Below are positions 17,152 to 25,371 of a stretch of 64,000 nucleotides of DNA, in pieces. Position 1 is the first letter of the stretch. Each line of letters opens with the position of its first letter. Both the position numbers and the translations under genes were made by a program. Under the pieces are notes generated by a model. That model was not told where the DNA came from. It ran no database searches and worked only from the letters and a program-made list of their open reading frames with translations. This DNA is from Clostridia bacterium (GTDB taxonomy: Bacteria > Bacillota > Clostridia > Christensenellales > Aristaeellaceae), in assembly GCA_017429265.1 (NCBI GenBank), contig JAFRPG010000030.1, positions 1 through 64,000 on the forward strand, read 5' to 3'.

Positions 17152-20100
17152 ATGAAGAAATGGCTTCTGACACTTTGCCTGCTGCTGGCCGTGCTGGCCG
17201 TCGGCTGCGCCGCGGCCGAAGGGCTGCCCCAGGTCGGCGACACCGTCAACGGCTTCACCGTCAAGGAGATCCGGGACTTCCCCCTGATCGACGCCCGGAT
17301 CGTGCGCTTTGAGCATGACAGGACCGGCGCGCAGGCCTACTGGATCGCCAACGACGACAACAACCGCGTGTTCGACCTGACGTTCCACACGGTCCCCGTG
17401 GACAACACCGGTCTGCCGCACGTTTTCGAGCACGCCACCCTGAGCGGCTCGGATAAATACCCCTCCACCAAGCTCTTCTTCAACCTCAGCTTCCAGACCT
17501 ACAACAGTTACATGAACGCCTCCACCTACGACATCATGACCTCCTACCCGGTGGCCAGCCTGTCAGAGGCGCAGCTGCTGAAGCTGGCGGACTTCTACAC
17601 CGACTGCTGCTTCCATCCGATCATCCTGGAGCGGGAGTCCATCTTCCGCACCGAGGCCTGGCGCTACCGCCTCAACAGCCCGGAGGACGAGCTGACCCTC
17701 GAGGGCACCGTCTACTCCGAGATGCTCGGCTCGAACACCCTGGCCCGCATGGCCGGCCTCAACGGCTACCGCGCCGCCTTCCCCGGCTCCACGATCGGCA
17801 ACAGCTACGGCGGCGAAGTGGAGAAGATCCCGGACATGACCTGGGACATGCTCAAGGAATACCACGCCACCTACTATCATCCCTCCAACTGTGCCGCGTA
17901 TCTCTACGGTGATCTGGAGGATTACGGCGCCTTCCTCGCCCTGCTCGACGAAGCCTTCGCGCCCTATGAGCGCCGCGAGACCGCTTTCGACGACGCCGCG
18001 TACACCCCCATCACCGAGCCCGTGACGGTCTCCGTCCCCTACCCCATGGAGTCGGGCTCCAACACCTCCCGCATCTCCGAGATCGACTATGTCATCGTCT
18101 GCCCCGACGTCCCGAAGGAAGACGTGATCACCTTTGAGATGGCCGGCCTCCTGCTCGGCAGCGAGACCTCCGACCTGATGATCACCCTGCAGCAGGCCCT
18201 GCCCCACGGCACCTTCTCCTGCGGCGTGGACGTGGTCGCCCCCTCGCCCTGCGTGATCTTCACCGCGAACAACGTTGACCCCGAGGACGCGGAAACCTTC
18301 CGCTCCGTCATCGACGAGCAGATCGGTCTGGCCGCACAGAACGGCTTCTCCGACGCGCAGATCGACGCGGAGGTCGCCGCCCTGGCCATCTCCACCCGCC
18401 TGATGCGCGAGGAAAGCGACGTGGGCGTCTCGTCCATCATCCCCAGCTTTGCCTACTACAACATGGGCACCGGCGATCCCTGGTTCTACATGAGCTATAT
18501 CGATGAGCTGGACAGCATCGCCCGCAAGAACGGTGAGGGTCTCTACACCGAAATGATCGCCAAATACCTGGTGGGCAATCCCCGCACCGCCCTGGTCACC
18601 ACCTACCCGGAGGCCGGCCTGAAGGATCAGCAGGATGCTGTCCTGGCCGAGCACCTGGCGGAGGTCAAGGCCGCGATGAGCGAGGAAGAGATCGCCGCCA
18701 TCGTGGAAGCCTCCAACAATCCCGAGGACGAGAGCGCGGACACCGCCGCGATGGTCGCCTCCCTGACCGCCGTCACCAAGGACACCCTCCCCGAGGAGGT
18801 CAAGCACTACGACATCAACGACTACACCGATGACAACGGCCTGCGCCACATCGAGACCGTGGCCGGCGTCGACGGCATCGGTCAGGTGGACGTGATGCTC
18901 AACGCCTCCGGCATCGCCGTGGAGGATCTGCACTACTTCCGCCTGCTGACCCACCTGGTCGGCCGCCTCGACAGCGAGGAGCACTCCCAGGCCGACCTCA
19001 CCCAGCTGATGAGCCGCTACATGTACAACGGCAGCCTGCGCTGCTCCCTGCTCTCCGACCCGGAGAACAACGCGCACCTGTTCTACCGCATGAGCTGGAT
19101 CGCCGCGGACGAGGACCTCTCCGCCGGCTATGATCTCGCCTACGAGCTGGCCTACACCCTGGACTTCAGCAACACCGAGAAGCTGCTCGCCGCCGTGCGC
19201 GCCATCAAGTCCGGCGTTCGCAACGACATCAACGGCGGCTACATGGTGCTGCTGTACCGCGCCATGGCCCGCGCCGAGCAGACCTCCCTGCTCTACACCT
19301 ACATGAACCAGGTGGAGTACTACACCTTCCTCGAGCAGGCCGAGGCCGCCATCGAGGCTGACCCCGAGGCCTTCGTGGCTGAGCTGGTCCGCGTGCGCGA
19401 ACAGCTGCGCAACGGCAACAGCGCCATCGTCATGTATGCCGGCAGCGAGGAGAGCATCGCCGTCAACAAGCCCATCGCCGAGGCCTTCATCGCCCGCCTG
19501 AACAACGAGGAGATCGTCCCCGTGTCCTACGACACCGTGCCGGTCCCGGGCGCCCGCGAGGGTCTGATCATCGACAGCAACGTCAACTACAACCTCATCG
19601 CCTCCGACTTCGCCTCCCTGGGTCTGACGGACTTCACCGGCGACATGAGCGCCGTCACCGCCATGGTGAACGACCTGTTCCTGATGCCGGTCCTGCGCGA
19701 CCAGTTCGGCGCCTACTCCGTCTTCCATGACGGCATGGACAACTACGGCATCTACCTGATCTCCTACCGCGATCCCAAGGTGGCCGAGTTCTTCCAGGTG
19801 GCGGATCAGCTGAGCGGTCAGGTGGCCGGTCTGGAGATCGACCAGGAGACCCTGGACGGCTATATCCTGTCCGCCTACACCGCCTATGCCACCTCCTCCG
19901 GTGAGCTGGCCGGCGCCGTCAATGCGGAGATCGAGCTGCTGGAAGGCACCGATCCCGACAAGAAGCTGAACGACATGCGCGCCCTGAAGAGTCTGACCGT
20001 TGAGAGCATCGCCGGCTACAGCGACGTCTACGCGAAGCTGGCCGAGACCGGCGTCCGCTCCACCGCGGCCGGCGCCTCCACCATCCAGGCCAACGCCGAG

Positions 20101-20541
20101 ATGTATGATGCGGTGCTGAATCCCCTGGGCGTGGTGATCGGTGAGGAAGAGGCCGTCGCCGACGTGCCCGAGGATCATCCGCACGCCGCAGCCATCGCCG
20201 CCGTGCTGGATGCCGGCGCCATGAGCGCCGAGGGCGGCGCCTTCCGCCCCGACGAGCCCGCCACCGTGGCCGACATGGCCTATGCCTTCTACGTGCTGGG
20301 CATGGGCGACAAGCCCGCGGACGGTGCTTCCGCCTATGAGACGTTCACCCAGTACGGCCTGCTGCTCGGCAGCGCCGATCCGGCAGCTGAACTGGACTAT
20401 GTTACCCTGAACGCCGAACTGAAGCAGTTCCTCAAGGGCGGTTATGGTTTCGACTTCACCGAAACCCTGTCCGGCGACGGCGACATCGCCACCCGCGGTG
20501 AGCTGGCCGGTATCCTGTACTCCGTCTGGATGGAGGAGTAA
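17152..20541 (+). CDS. secreted M16 (pitrilysin/presequence-protease type) zinc metallopeptidase with a C-terminal SLH-like region
   Basis: An exported peptidase of 1129 residues. A signal peptide ending LAVGCAAAEG (possible lipoprotein) is followed by the inverted zinc motif HVFEH at 90-94 and a downstream TVYSEM glutamate, as in M16C enzymes such as presequence protease. The four-domain M16C body runs to about residue 1000. The last 115 or so residues resemble S-layer homology repeats (for example AVLDAGAMSAEGGAFRPDEP), which would bind the protein to the cell wall. It probably degrades peptides outside the cell. The ATG at 17152 follows AAGGAGG. Confidence 0.9.
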   Translation: MKKWLLTLCLLLAVLAVGCAAAEGLPQVGDTVNGFTVKEIRDFPLIDARIVRFEHDRTGAQAYWIANDDNNRVFDLTFHTVPVDNTGLPHVFEHATLSGSDKYPSTKLFFNLSFQTYNSYMNASTYDIMTSYPVASLSEAQLLKLADFYTDCCFHPIILERESIFRTEAWRYRLNSPEDELTLEGTVYSEMLGSNTLARMAGLNGYRAAFPGSTIGNSYGGEVEKIPDMTWDMLKEYHATYYHPSNCAAYLYGDLEDYGAFLALLDEAFAPYERRETAFDDAAYTPITEPVTVSVPYPMESGSNTSRISEIDYVIVCPDVPKEDVITFEMAGLLLGSETSDLMITLQQALPHGTFSCGVDVVAPSPCVIFTANNVDPEDAETFRSVIDEQIGLAAQNGFSDAQIDAEVAALAISTRLMREESDVGVSSIIPSFAYYNMGTGDPWFYMSYIDELDSIARKNGEGLYTEMIAKYLVGNPRTALVTTYPEAGLKDQQDAVLAEHLAEVKAAMSEEEIAAIVEASNNPEDESADTAAMVASLTAVTKDTLPEEVKHYDINDYTDDNGLRHIETVAGVDGIGQVDVMLNASGIAVEDLHYFRLLTHLVGRLDSEEHSQADLTQLMSRYMYNGSLRCSLLSDPENNAHLFYRMSWIAADEDLSAGYDLAYELAYTLDFSNTEKLLAAVRAIKSGVRNDINGGYMVLLYRAMARAEQTSLLYTYMNQVEYYTFLEQAEAAIEADPEAFVAELVRVREQLRNGNSAIVMYAGSEESIAVNKPIAEAFIARLNNEEIVPVSYDTVPVPGAREGLIIDSNVNYNLIASDFASLGLTDFTGDMSAVTAMVNDLFLMPVLRDQFGAYSVFHDGMDNYGIYLISYRDPKVAEFFQVADQLSGQVAGLEIDQETLDGYILSAYTAYATSSGELAGAVNAEIELLEGTDPDKKLNDMRALKSLTVESIAGYSDVYAKLAETGVRSTAAGASTIQANAEMYDAVLNPLGVVIGEEEAVADVPEDHPHAAAIAAVLDAGAMSAEGGAFRPDEPATVADMAYAFYVLGMGDKPADGASAYETFTQYGLLLGSADPAAELDYVTLNAELKQFLKGGYGFDFTETLSGDGDIATRGELAGILYSVWMEE

Positions 20542-20557
20542 GCCCTCCCTCCCATCG

Positions 20558-20583
20558 GGACGCCGCCCCGGCGGCGTCCTTTT
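20558..20583 (+). terminator. terminator of the M16 peptidase gene
   Basis: A 10-bp stem, GGACGCCGCC with GGCGGCGTCC, followed by TTTT. Confidence 0.85.
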
Positions 20584-20591
20584 GCGTGCAC

Positions 20592-20622
20592 AAAAAAGGA
20601 CGGAAGCGCGGCGGCTTCCGTC
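20592..20622 (-). terminator. terminator of the DUF4867 gene
   Basis: On the minus strand GACGGAAGC, 6-nt loop, GCTTCCGTC, then CTTTTTT. It faces the M16 terminator. Confidence 0.85.
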
Positions 20623-20641
20623 ACGGGGCAGGCAGTATGGA

Positions 20642-21268
20642 TCACTTCGCGATGTCGATGTTCTCACCCGTCAGGCCCACATAGGCGCCCTGAGCGGCCT
20701 CGGAGGCGTCGGCATGGGCCAGGAGCCACTTGTTGCAGGCCCAGAGCCACTTGTCTTCCTCGTTCTGCGGCTTGATCTCGGGCTTGGCGGTGTTGGTGCC
20801 CTTCGGGAGCACGATGGTCACGCGGAAGCCGTCCTCGCTGACCTGGCAGGGCGCATAGTGCAGGGAGGTCTCGTAGACCTCGACCACGGCCCCGGCGGGC
20901 GCGCGGAAGGCCTTCACCTTCGCGGTGTCGAGCTTACCGTCCACGATGTCCTCGGCCTTGGCCAGCAGCAGGACGAAGTCGCCCGTGCCGATGTTCAGCT
21001 CGCTGTCGCGGTGATACTCAAGGCAGTTGAGCTTCGTGTTGTGGCCCCAGCACATGCCGACCTGGATGGGCATGCCGCCGTAGGCGCGATTGCGGAAGCA
21101 GTTGTAGATCCGGCAGGCCTCGAGAGAGTCGATGCCGGGCTCATAGGCCACACCGCTCTCAGGGAGGGCGATGGCGTTCATCGCGGCGATGAGCTCCGCG
21201 GTGTCATAGCCGCCGAGGACCTTGCCATAAGGTGCGAACTCGGGATCGAAGACGGAATAGATGGTCAT
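20642..21268 (-). CDS. DUF4867 family protein
   Basis: A 208-residue soluble protein with a predicted cupin-like look: many short beta strands and His/Glu-containing motifs such as CWGHNTKLNCLEYHRDSELN. I place it in DUF4867 from memory of the family; the biochemical role is not known to me. The ATG at 21268 follows AGGAGG; the open frame continues upstream into the antisense of rplU and is not coding. It is monocistronic and divergent from rplU. Confidence 0.72.
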   Translation of the reverse strand: MTIYSVFDPEFAPYGKVLGGYDTAELIAAMNAIALPESGVAYEPGIDSLEACRIYNCFRNRAYGGMPIQVGMCWGHNTKLNCLEYHRDSELNIGTGDFVLLLAKAEDIVDGKLDTAKVKAFRAPAGAVVEVYETSLHYAPCQVSEDGFRVTIVLPKGTNTAKPEIKPQNEEDKWLWACNKWLLAHADASEAAQGAYVGLTGENIDIAK

Positions 21269-21412
21269 GGGAATACGCCTCCTGTCTGAATTTGCTGTCT
21301 GTATCATTTGACACGGGAGGCGGTTTTCCTGCCGGGGAGACGAAATTCTCTGCCGGGGCCGCGGCAATCGCCGAAAACCCCGAAAACCCCTGAAAATCCG
21401 TGCATTCAGCCC

Positions 21413-21441
21413 TTGACGCAGACCTGAAAATGTGCTACCAT
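21413..21441 (+). promoter_or_regulatory. promoter of rplU-prp-rpmA
   Basis: TTGACG, 17 bp, TACCAT. The leader to 21532 is about 85 nt and GC-rich; an L21-type autoregulatory leader is possible but I cannot confirm it. Confidence 0.65.
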
Positions 21442-21532
21442 AATCCGGCAAGCCGCTCGGGAGAGGCTTTTCAATGTGCACAAGCACGGCCTCGGGATCC
21501 CGGCGAGTATGAAACAGGAGGTGCTGCAATCC

Positions 21533-21841
21533 ATGTACGCAATCATTGCAGCGGGTGGCAAACAGTATCGTGTCTCTCAGGGTGACGTGATCTACATCGA
21601 AAAGGTGGATCAGGAAGACGGCAGCGTCGTCACCTTCGACGTGCTCATGGCCGGCGAGGGCGCCGACGTGAAGGTGGGCACTCCCCTGCTGGACGGCGCC
21701 AAGGTCGAAGGCAAGGTCCTCAAGCAGGTCAAGGGCGAGAAGATCATCATCGGCAAGTACAAGAGCAAGAAGAACTACGATCGCAAGACGGGCCATCGTC
21801 AGCCCTACACCAAGGTGGAAATCACCGCGATCAACGCATAA
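21533..21841 (+). CDS. rplU: 50S ribosomal protein L21
   Basis: A 102-residue ribosomal protein with the full family sequence, from MYAIIAAGGKQYRVSQGD to the basic C-terminal KSKKNYDRKTGHRQPYT. The start at 21533 is preceded by AGGAGG. It is the first gene of a three-gene operon; its stop overlaps the start of prp (TAATG). Confidence 0.97.
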   Translation: MYAIIAAGGKQYRVSQGDVIYIEKVDQEDGSVVTFDVLMAGEGADVKVGTPLLDGAKVEGKVLKQVKGEKIIIGKYKSKKNYDRKTGHRQPYTKVEITAINA

Positions 21842-22188
21842 TGATCCGCGCGGCGCTCTGGACGGACAAGGAACACCGGTTCATCGCCTGGGAAATCAGC
21901 GGCCACTCCGGCTATGCCGATGCAGGCAGTGACATCGTATGCTCCGCGGTGTCCGTCCTGGCCATCACCTGCCTGAACAGTCTTGAATCCGTATGCGGGA
22001 TTCATCCGACGGTCGCAGGCGGGGAAGACGGTTATCTGAAGGTCAGCCTCCCGAAAGACATGACGGAGGCGCAGCGGCACGACGCGCAGGTGATCCTCTG
22101 CACGCTGCGGCAGGGCCTTCGGGATCTCGCAGAATCGTATCCGAAATTTGTACAGTTTTCCATTGTGAACGGAGGGAAACAACCATGA
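21841..22188 (+). CDS. prp: ribosomal-processing cysteine protease Prp
   Basis: A 115-residue protease that removes the N-terminal extension of L27 during ribosome assembly. The catalytic His (GHSGYA, His22) and Cys (DIVCSAVS, Cys34) are both present. It lies between rplU and rpmA with overlaps at each side, the standard arrangement in Bacillota, and its substrate is encoded next door. Confidence 0.95.
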   Translation: MIRAALWTDKEHRFIAWEISGHSGYADAGSDIVCSAVSVLAITCLNSLESVCGIHPTVAGGEDGYLKVSLPKDMTEAQRHDAQVILCTLRQGLRDLAESYPKFVQFSIVNGGKQP

Positions 22189-22484
22189 TGAAACTGAATC
22201 TTCAGCTTTTCGCTCATAAGAAAGGTATGGGTTCCACCCGCAACGGCCGCGACAGCGAGTCCAAGCGTCTGGGACCGAAGCGCGCCGACGGTCAGTTTGC
22301 CCAGGGCGGCAACATCCTCGTGCGCCAGCGCGGCACCAAGATCCATCCCGGCCTCAATGTGGGCATCGGCAAGGATGACACCCTGTATGCCAAGGTTCCC
22401 GGCATCGTGCGCTTCGAGCGTCTCGGCCGCGACAAGAAGCAGGTCTCTGTCTATCCGGTGGAAGAAGCCGCGAACATCCAGTAA
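22185..22484 (+). CDS. rpmA: 50S ribosomal protein L27 with Prp-cleavable N-terminus
   Basis: The gene encodes 99 residues. The N-terminus [14 protein letters not shown] carries the Bacillota extension that Prp cuts after LQLF, exposing the AHKKG sequence near the peptidyl-transferase centre. The ATG at 22185 was chosen for its 9-nt distance from GGAGG; the next codon is also ATG. obgE, which commonly follows, is absent: a terminator comes next. Confidence 0.97.
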   Translation: MMKLNLQLFAHKKGMGSTRNGRDSESKRLGPKRADGQFAQGGNILVRQRGTKIHPGLNVGIGKDDTLYAKVPGIVRFERLGRDKKQVSVYPVEEAANIQ

Positions 22485-22497
22485 CCCGCTGAAAGAA

Positions 22498-22539
22498 GCA
22501 CCCGTTCCTCTCCCCTTGCGGGATGAACGGGTGCTTTTT
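22498..22539 (+). terminator. terminator of rplU-prp-rpmA
   Basis: GCACCCGTTC and GAACGGGTGC form a 10-bp stem, followed by TTTTT. Confidence 0.9.
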
Positions 22540-22557
22540 CGTGTGTTTTCCGATGGT

Positions 22558-24750
22558 TCAGCCGTTGCCTGTGTCTCCGGGCTCCTTCACGTCCACGCCG
22601 TACTCCATCCCCTCCGGATGCTTGTCCACGAATGTCACGCGCCAGACGTCCAGTACATTGTCCGGGTCCCCGTAGAAGAAGATCGTCCAGCGGGTGAACT
22701 CCTCCGGCAGACCCTTGTCAAGGCGGTAGAGGATGGCACCCACCGCGGTGCTCTCCGCGTATGCCGCGGCCTCCGGCGGAAGCTGGGCTTTGGCATAAGC
22801 CACAGCCTCCTCCCGCGTCATCTCACCTTCACGGGGAAGCGTGCGATTCTCTTCGGGGAAGACTTCAAGCTGCACCTCCAGCGGCCAGAGCGTCGTCACC
22901 ATGCCGTATCGTTCGGTCGCATCAGCCATGGCGCGGTAATTGACGCCGTACAGCGATTCATCGATGCATTCCGGCTGAAGCTCCTCCGGCATCGGTTCCC
23001 TGCCGCCGGATTCCTTCTCCTCCGCGCTGACGGCCATTCCGTTTTCGTCCAGCGTCACCTCATAGTCCGGCAGGTCGCTCCACCGGCTGACGAAGCGCAC
23101 CGTGTTCCCGTCGATCTCCGGCTGCCAGTACCGCAAGTCGAAGATCGGCAGGCTGTCCACCTCCGGCATGTCGAAGGTGTTGTCGGCGAACTTGTGCAGC
23201 ACCGCGAGCCTTGCAATGTAGAGAGGTCCGCTCTCCTCATACTCCAGGCGCGACCAGATGCGGCGCAGGGTGACCATGTGAAAGCTGGGCTCCAGGTCCT
23301 GGTGATCGCTCTTGTACATATCCAGGTCCGTCATCTCCCCGGTGACAGCGTCGATCTCCACGACGATGGAGTCCTGATAGCTCTCGTCATAGGGCAGGAT
23401 ACGGAACTTCCAGATGGGGTTCGGGTCGGCGTCGATCAGGCAGACACAGTTGACCTCGCCCATGCGGACACCGGCCTGACGGAAGGCCTTTTCCTCGGCC
23501 TCGTCCCGTGTCAGCAGACCCTCGCGCCAGGCGATCCAGGGTGTGGCCTTTGTCACTTTTCCCACCATATCGGAAGCCGGGAGATCAGCTGCCTTTTCGG
23601 CGATCTCCGCCCAGACAGACGTATCCCATTCGTCGTACCAGCCCTTTGCGCTGCGATATCGCGCCAGAATATTGTCGGCGGTGATCTCACCCACATCCGT
23701 CTGCAGGAGCGTCACTTCATTCGTTTCATCATCGACAAAAGCTTCACAGTAGCCCCAGTCCGCGGTGTGGCTGACAAAGTGCACCTCCCAGCCGCGGCGG
23801 TCGTTGAGCTGCTTCCAGGCATAGGAATGGTATTGCTCCGGATCCTCAAAGGGCACTTCCCGTCCCGTCTGACGGCGGATCCCTTCGGCAGCCAGGACAG
23901 TTGCCTCCTCCTTCGTCAGCCTGAGTGGATCCTCCTCCTGCTGCATCGGCTGCTGCTGCACTTCGACAGGGACCGCCACCGTTCGCAGCACATTCCCCTG
24001 CCTGTCCATATTGGCAAAGTACCGGGTTGCGGGCTCACCGCGCTCATAGCAGGAAATCTGCCAGAAAGCGTTCTCCTCATCCGGATCGGTTGTGAATACC
24101 AGCATCACCTCATACCGCTCCCGGTCCTCGATCCCGATGTCCTCTCCGTATTCCGATTTCAGCGCCGCAATCAGGATAGCGCGGGCCTCTTCCTCAGGCA
24201 GATCATCCGGACCGGGCAGTTCCTCGGTTACTTCGTTCGCAAAGCCGATCTCGACCATCATCTCCGAGAACCAGTGGCGCTGTGCGATGGTCCAGCTTCC
24301 GTAGTTCCCGCCGAAAGCCACCCGGCAGACCGCCATGATGGCCTCCTCCTCGTCGTAGCCCTCGCCGTTGCGGATGGCCTCCATGATCTGATGGTTCTCA
24401 TCCAGGTCAATGCCATTCTCGCTGCAGGCCCGGATGAAGGCCGCCAGTTCCTCCGGCGAGAAGTCCGTAGTCACGCGCCAGTCCCTGTCGTTCCCCTGGG
24501 CCATGGGGACCGCCACGTCCTCGACCACCTCCTGCGCTGTGAGCAGAGCGACCGTCACGGCCATGGCCGTCGCCACCGTCAGGATCAGCACAATGGCCAG
24601 CACCAGGCCGACCGTCATCTTCCGTTTCACTTTTCTTCCTCCGATCGCGTTCCGAAGCATCTCCTCACGCCGGGAGGACGTGACGCGCAAGCCGGACATT
24701 TCCGCGTCCAGCGCATGGCGGATCCTGGTTTCCAGTTCCTTATCCATCAT
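22558..24750 (-). CDS. large single-pass membrane protein, probable anti-sigma factor paired with the ECF sigma factor
   Basis: The 730 residues have a cytoplasmic N-terminus of about 45, one membrane helix (46-70, GLVLAIVLILTVATAMAV) and a very long extracytoplasmic part. That part contains several PepSY/YcdB-like stretches with Glu/Asp-rich helices and TxEEAxxxA patterns (for example LTKEEATVLAAEGIRR). The gene overlaps the sigma factor gene by 11 bp, the normal arrangement for a sigma/anti-sigma pair. The ATG at 24750, 8 nt after GGAGG, was preferred to GTG 24759. The classic zinc-binding anti-sigma motif (HxxxCxxC) is not seen, so the role is inferred from context. Confidence 0.7.
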   Translation of the reverse strand: MMDKELETRIRHALDAEMSGLRVTSSRREEMLRNAIGGRKVKRKMTVGLVLAIVLILTVATAMAVTVALLTAQEVVEDVAVPMAQGNDRDWRVTTDFSPEELAAFIRACSENGIDLDENHQIMEAIRNGEGYDEEEAIMAVCRVAFGGNYGSWTIAQRHWFSEMMVEIGFANEVTEELPGPDDLPEEEARAILIAALKSEYGEDIGIEDRERYEVMLVFTTDPDEENAFWQISCYERGEPATRYFANMDRQGNVLRTVAVPVEVQQQPMQQEEDPLRLTKEEATVLAAEGIRRQTGREVPFEDPEQYHSYAWKQLNDRRGWEVHFVSHTADWGYCEAFVDDETNEVTLLQTDVGEITADNILARYRSAKGWYDEWDTSVWAEIAEKAADLPASDMVGKVTKATPWIAWREGLLTRDEAEEKAFRQAGVRMGEVNCVCLIDADPNPIWKFRILPYDESYQDSIVVEIDAVTGEMTDLDMYKSDHQDLEPSFHMVTLRRIWSRLEYEESGPLYIARLAVLHKFADNTFDMPEVDSLPIFDLRYWQPEIDGNTVRFVSRWSDLPDYEVTLDENGMAVSAEEKESGGREPMPEELQPECIDESLYGVNYRAMADATERYGMVTTLWPLEVQLEVFPEENRTLPREGEMTREEAVAYAKAQLPPEAAAYAESTAVGAILYRLDKGLPEEFTRWTIFFYGDPDNVLDVWRVTFVDKHPEGMEYGVDVKEPGDTGNG

Positions 24751-25267
24751 GCCGCTCACCTCCCTCCAGCGCCGTGCGAAGAAGGGCTTCGGCCTTCTTC
24801 AGTCTTCTGTGAACCGAGGACAGGGACACGCCGAGGACGTCGGCTGTCTCCTGCTCGGTCAGTCCGTGATAGTAGTACAGGAGGATCGCCTGCCTGTACC
24901 GGTCCGGCAGGCCGCAGACGGTAAGCATCAGGTCGTGATCCTCCTCCGTCGCCTCCATCATGCGGGGCGGAAGGCCCTCCAGCGCCACCCGCGCGTCGAC
25001 ATGGCGGAACCACGCCGTGCGCCGGTAATCGCGGCACGTATTCATCGCGATCCGCAGCAGCCACGCCTTCTCGTTCCGGATCCCTTTCCGCCCGAGATCG
25101 TCCATGTGGCGCCACGCCTTGATGAACGTGTCCTGCATGGCGTCCTCCGCCTGTGTCCTGTCGGAGAGGCAGACGAAGCAGGTTTTCAGGATCACGGCGG
25201 CATACTGATCGATCCATTCTCTCAATTTCACTTCCGAAGCCGTGCCGGGTACCGCAGCACGTTCCAT
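24740..25267 (-). CDS. ECF-type RNA polymerase sigma factor
   Basis: A 175-residue group 4 sigma factor. Region 2 (about 15-85) includes QAEDAMQDTFIKAWRHM and the region 4 helix-turn-helix (about 115-165) includes YHGLTEQETADVLGVSLSS. It directs RNA polymerase to a small set of promoters, and its activity is probably held by the membrane protein encoded downstream. The ATG at 25267 follows AAGGAGGTGAT. A candidate self-recognised promoter lies just upstream. Confidence 0.93.
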   Translation of the reverse strand: MERAAVPGTASEVKLREWIDQYAAVILKTCFVCLSDRTQAEDAMQDTFIKAWRHMDDLGRKGIRNEKAWLLRIAMNTCRDYRRTAWFRHVDARVALEGLPPRMMEATEEDHDLMLTVCGLPDRYRQAILLYYYHGLTEQETADVLGVSLSSVHRRLKKAEALLRTALEGGERHDG

Positions 25268-25286
25268 CCGCCATCACCTCCTTCAC

Positions 25287-25319
25287 CCATACAGACGATC
25301 GGGGCGCCCGTTCTTTTCC
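25287..25319 (-). promoter_or_regulatory. candidate ECF promoter of the sigma/anti-sigma operon
   Basis: On the minus strand GGAAAA, 16 bp, then CGTCTGTATGG. The same -10 block CGTCTGTATGG, with GGAAAG 17 bp upstream, is found before the peptidoglycan-binding gene at 60949. The AAC-N12-CGTC spacing is also shared. Confidence 0.5.
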
Positions 25320-25328
25320 ACCCGGGCG

Positions 25329-25357
25329 AAAAAAACGCCGGAGTTCATCGCTCCGGC
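25329..25357 (-). terminator. terminator of the GH2-MBL-GH67 operon
   Basis: On the minus strand GCCGGAG, 7-nt loop, CTCCGGC, then GTTTTTTT. Confidence 0.85.
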
Positions 25358-25371
25358 AGGTTAGTTCGCGG

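Noticed and set aside
17563..20667. Antisense open frame of 1034 codons across the M16 peptidase gene
   Set aside because: It is a shadow of high-GC coding DNA on the opposite strand: no ribosome binding site, no domain, low-complexity Gly/Val/His-rich translation.
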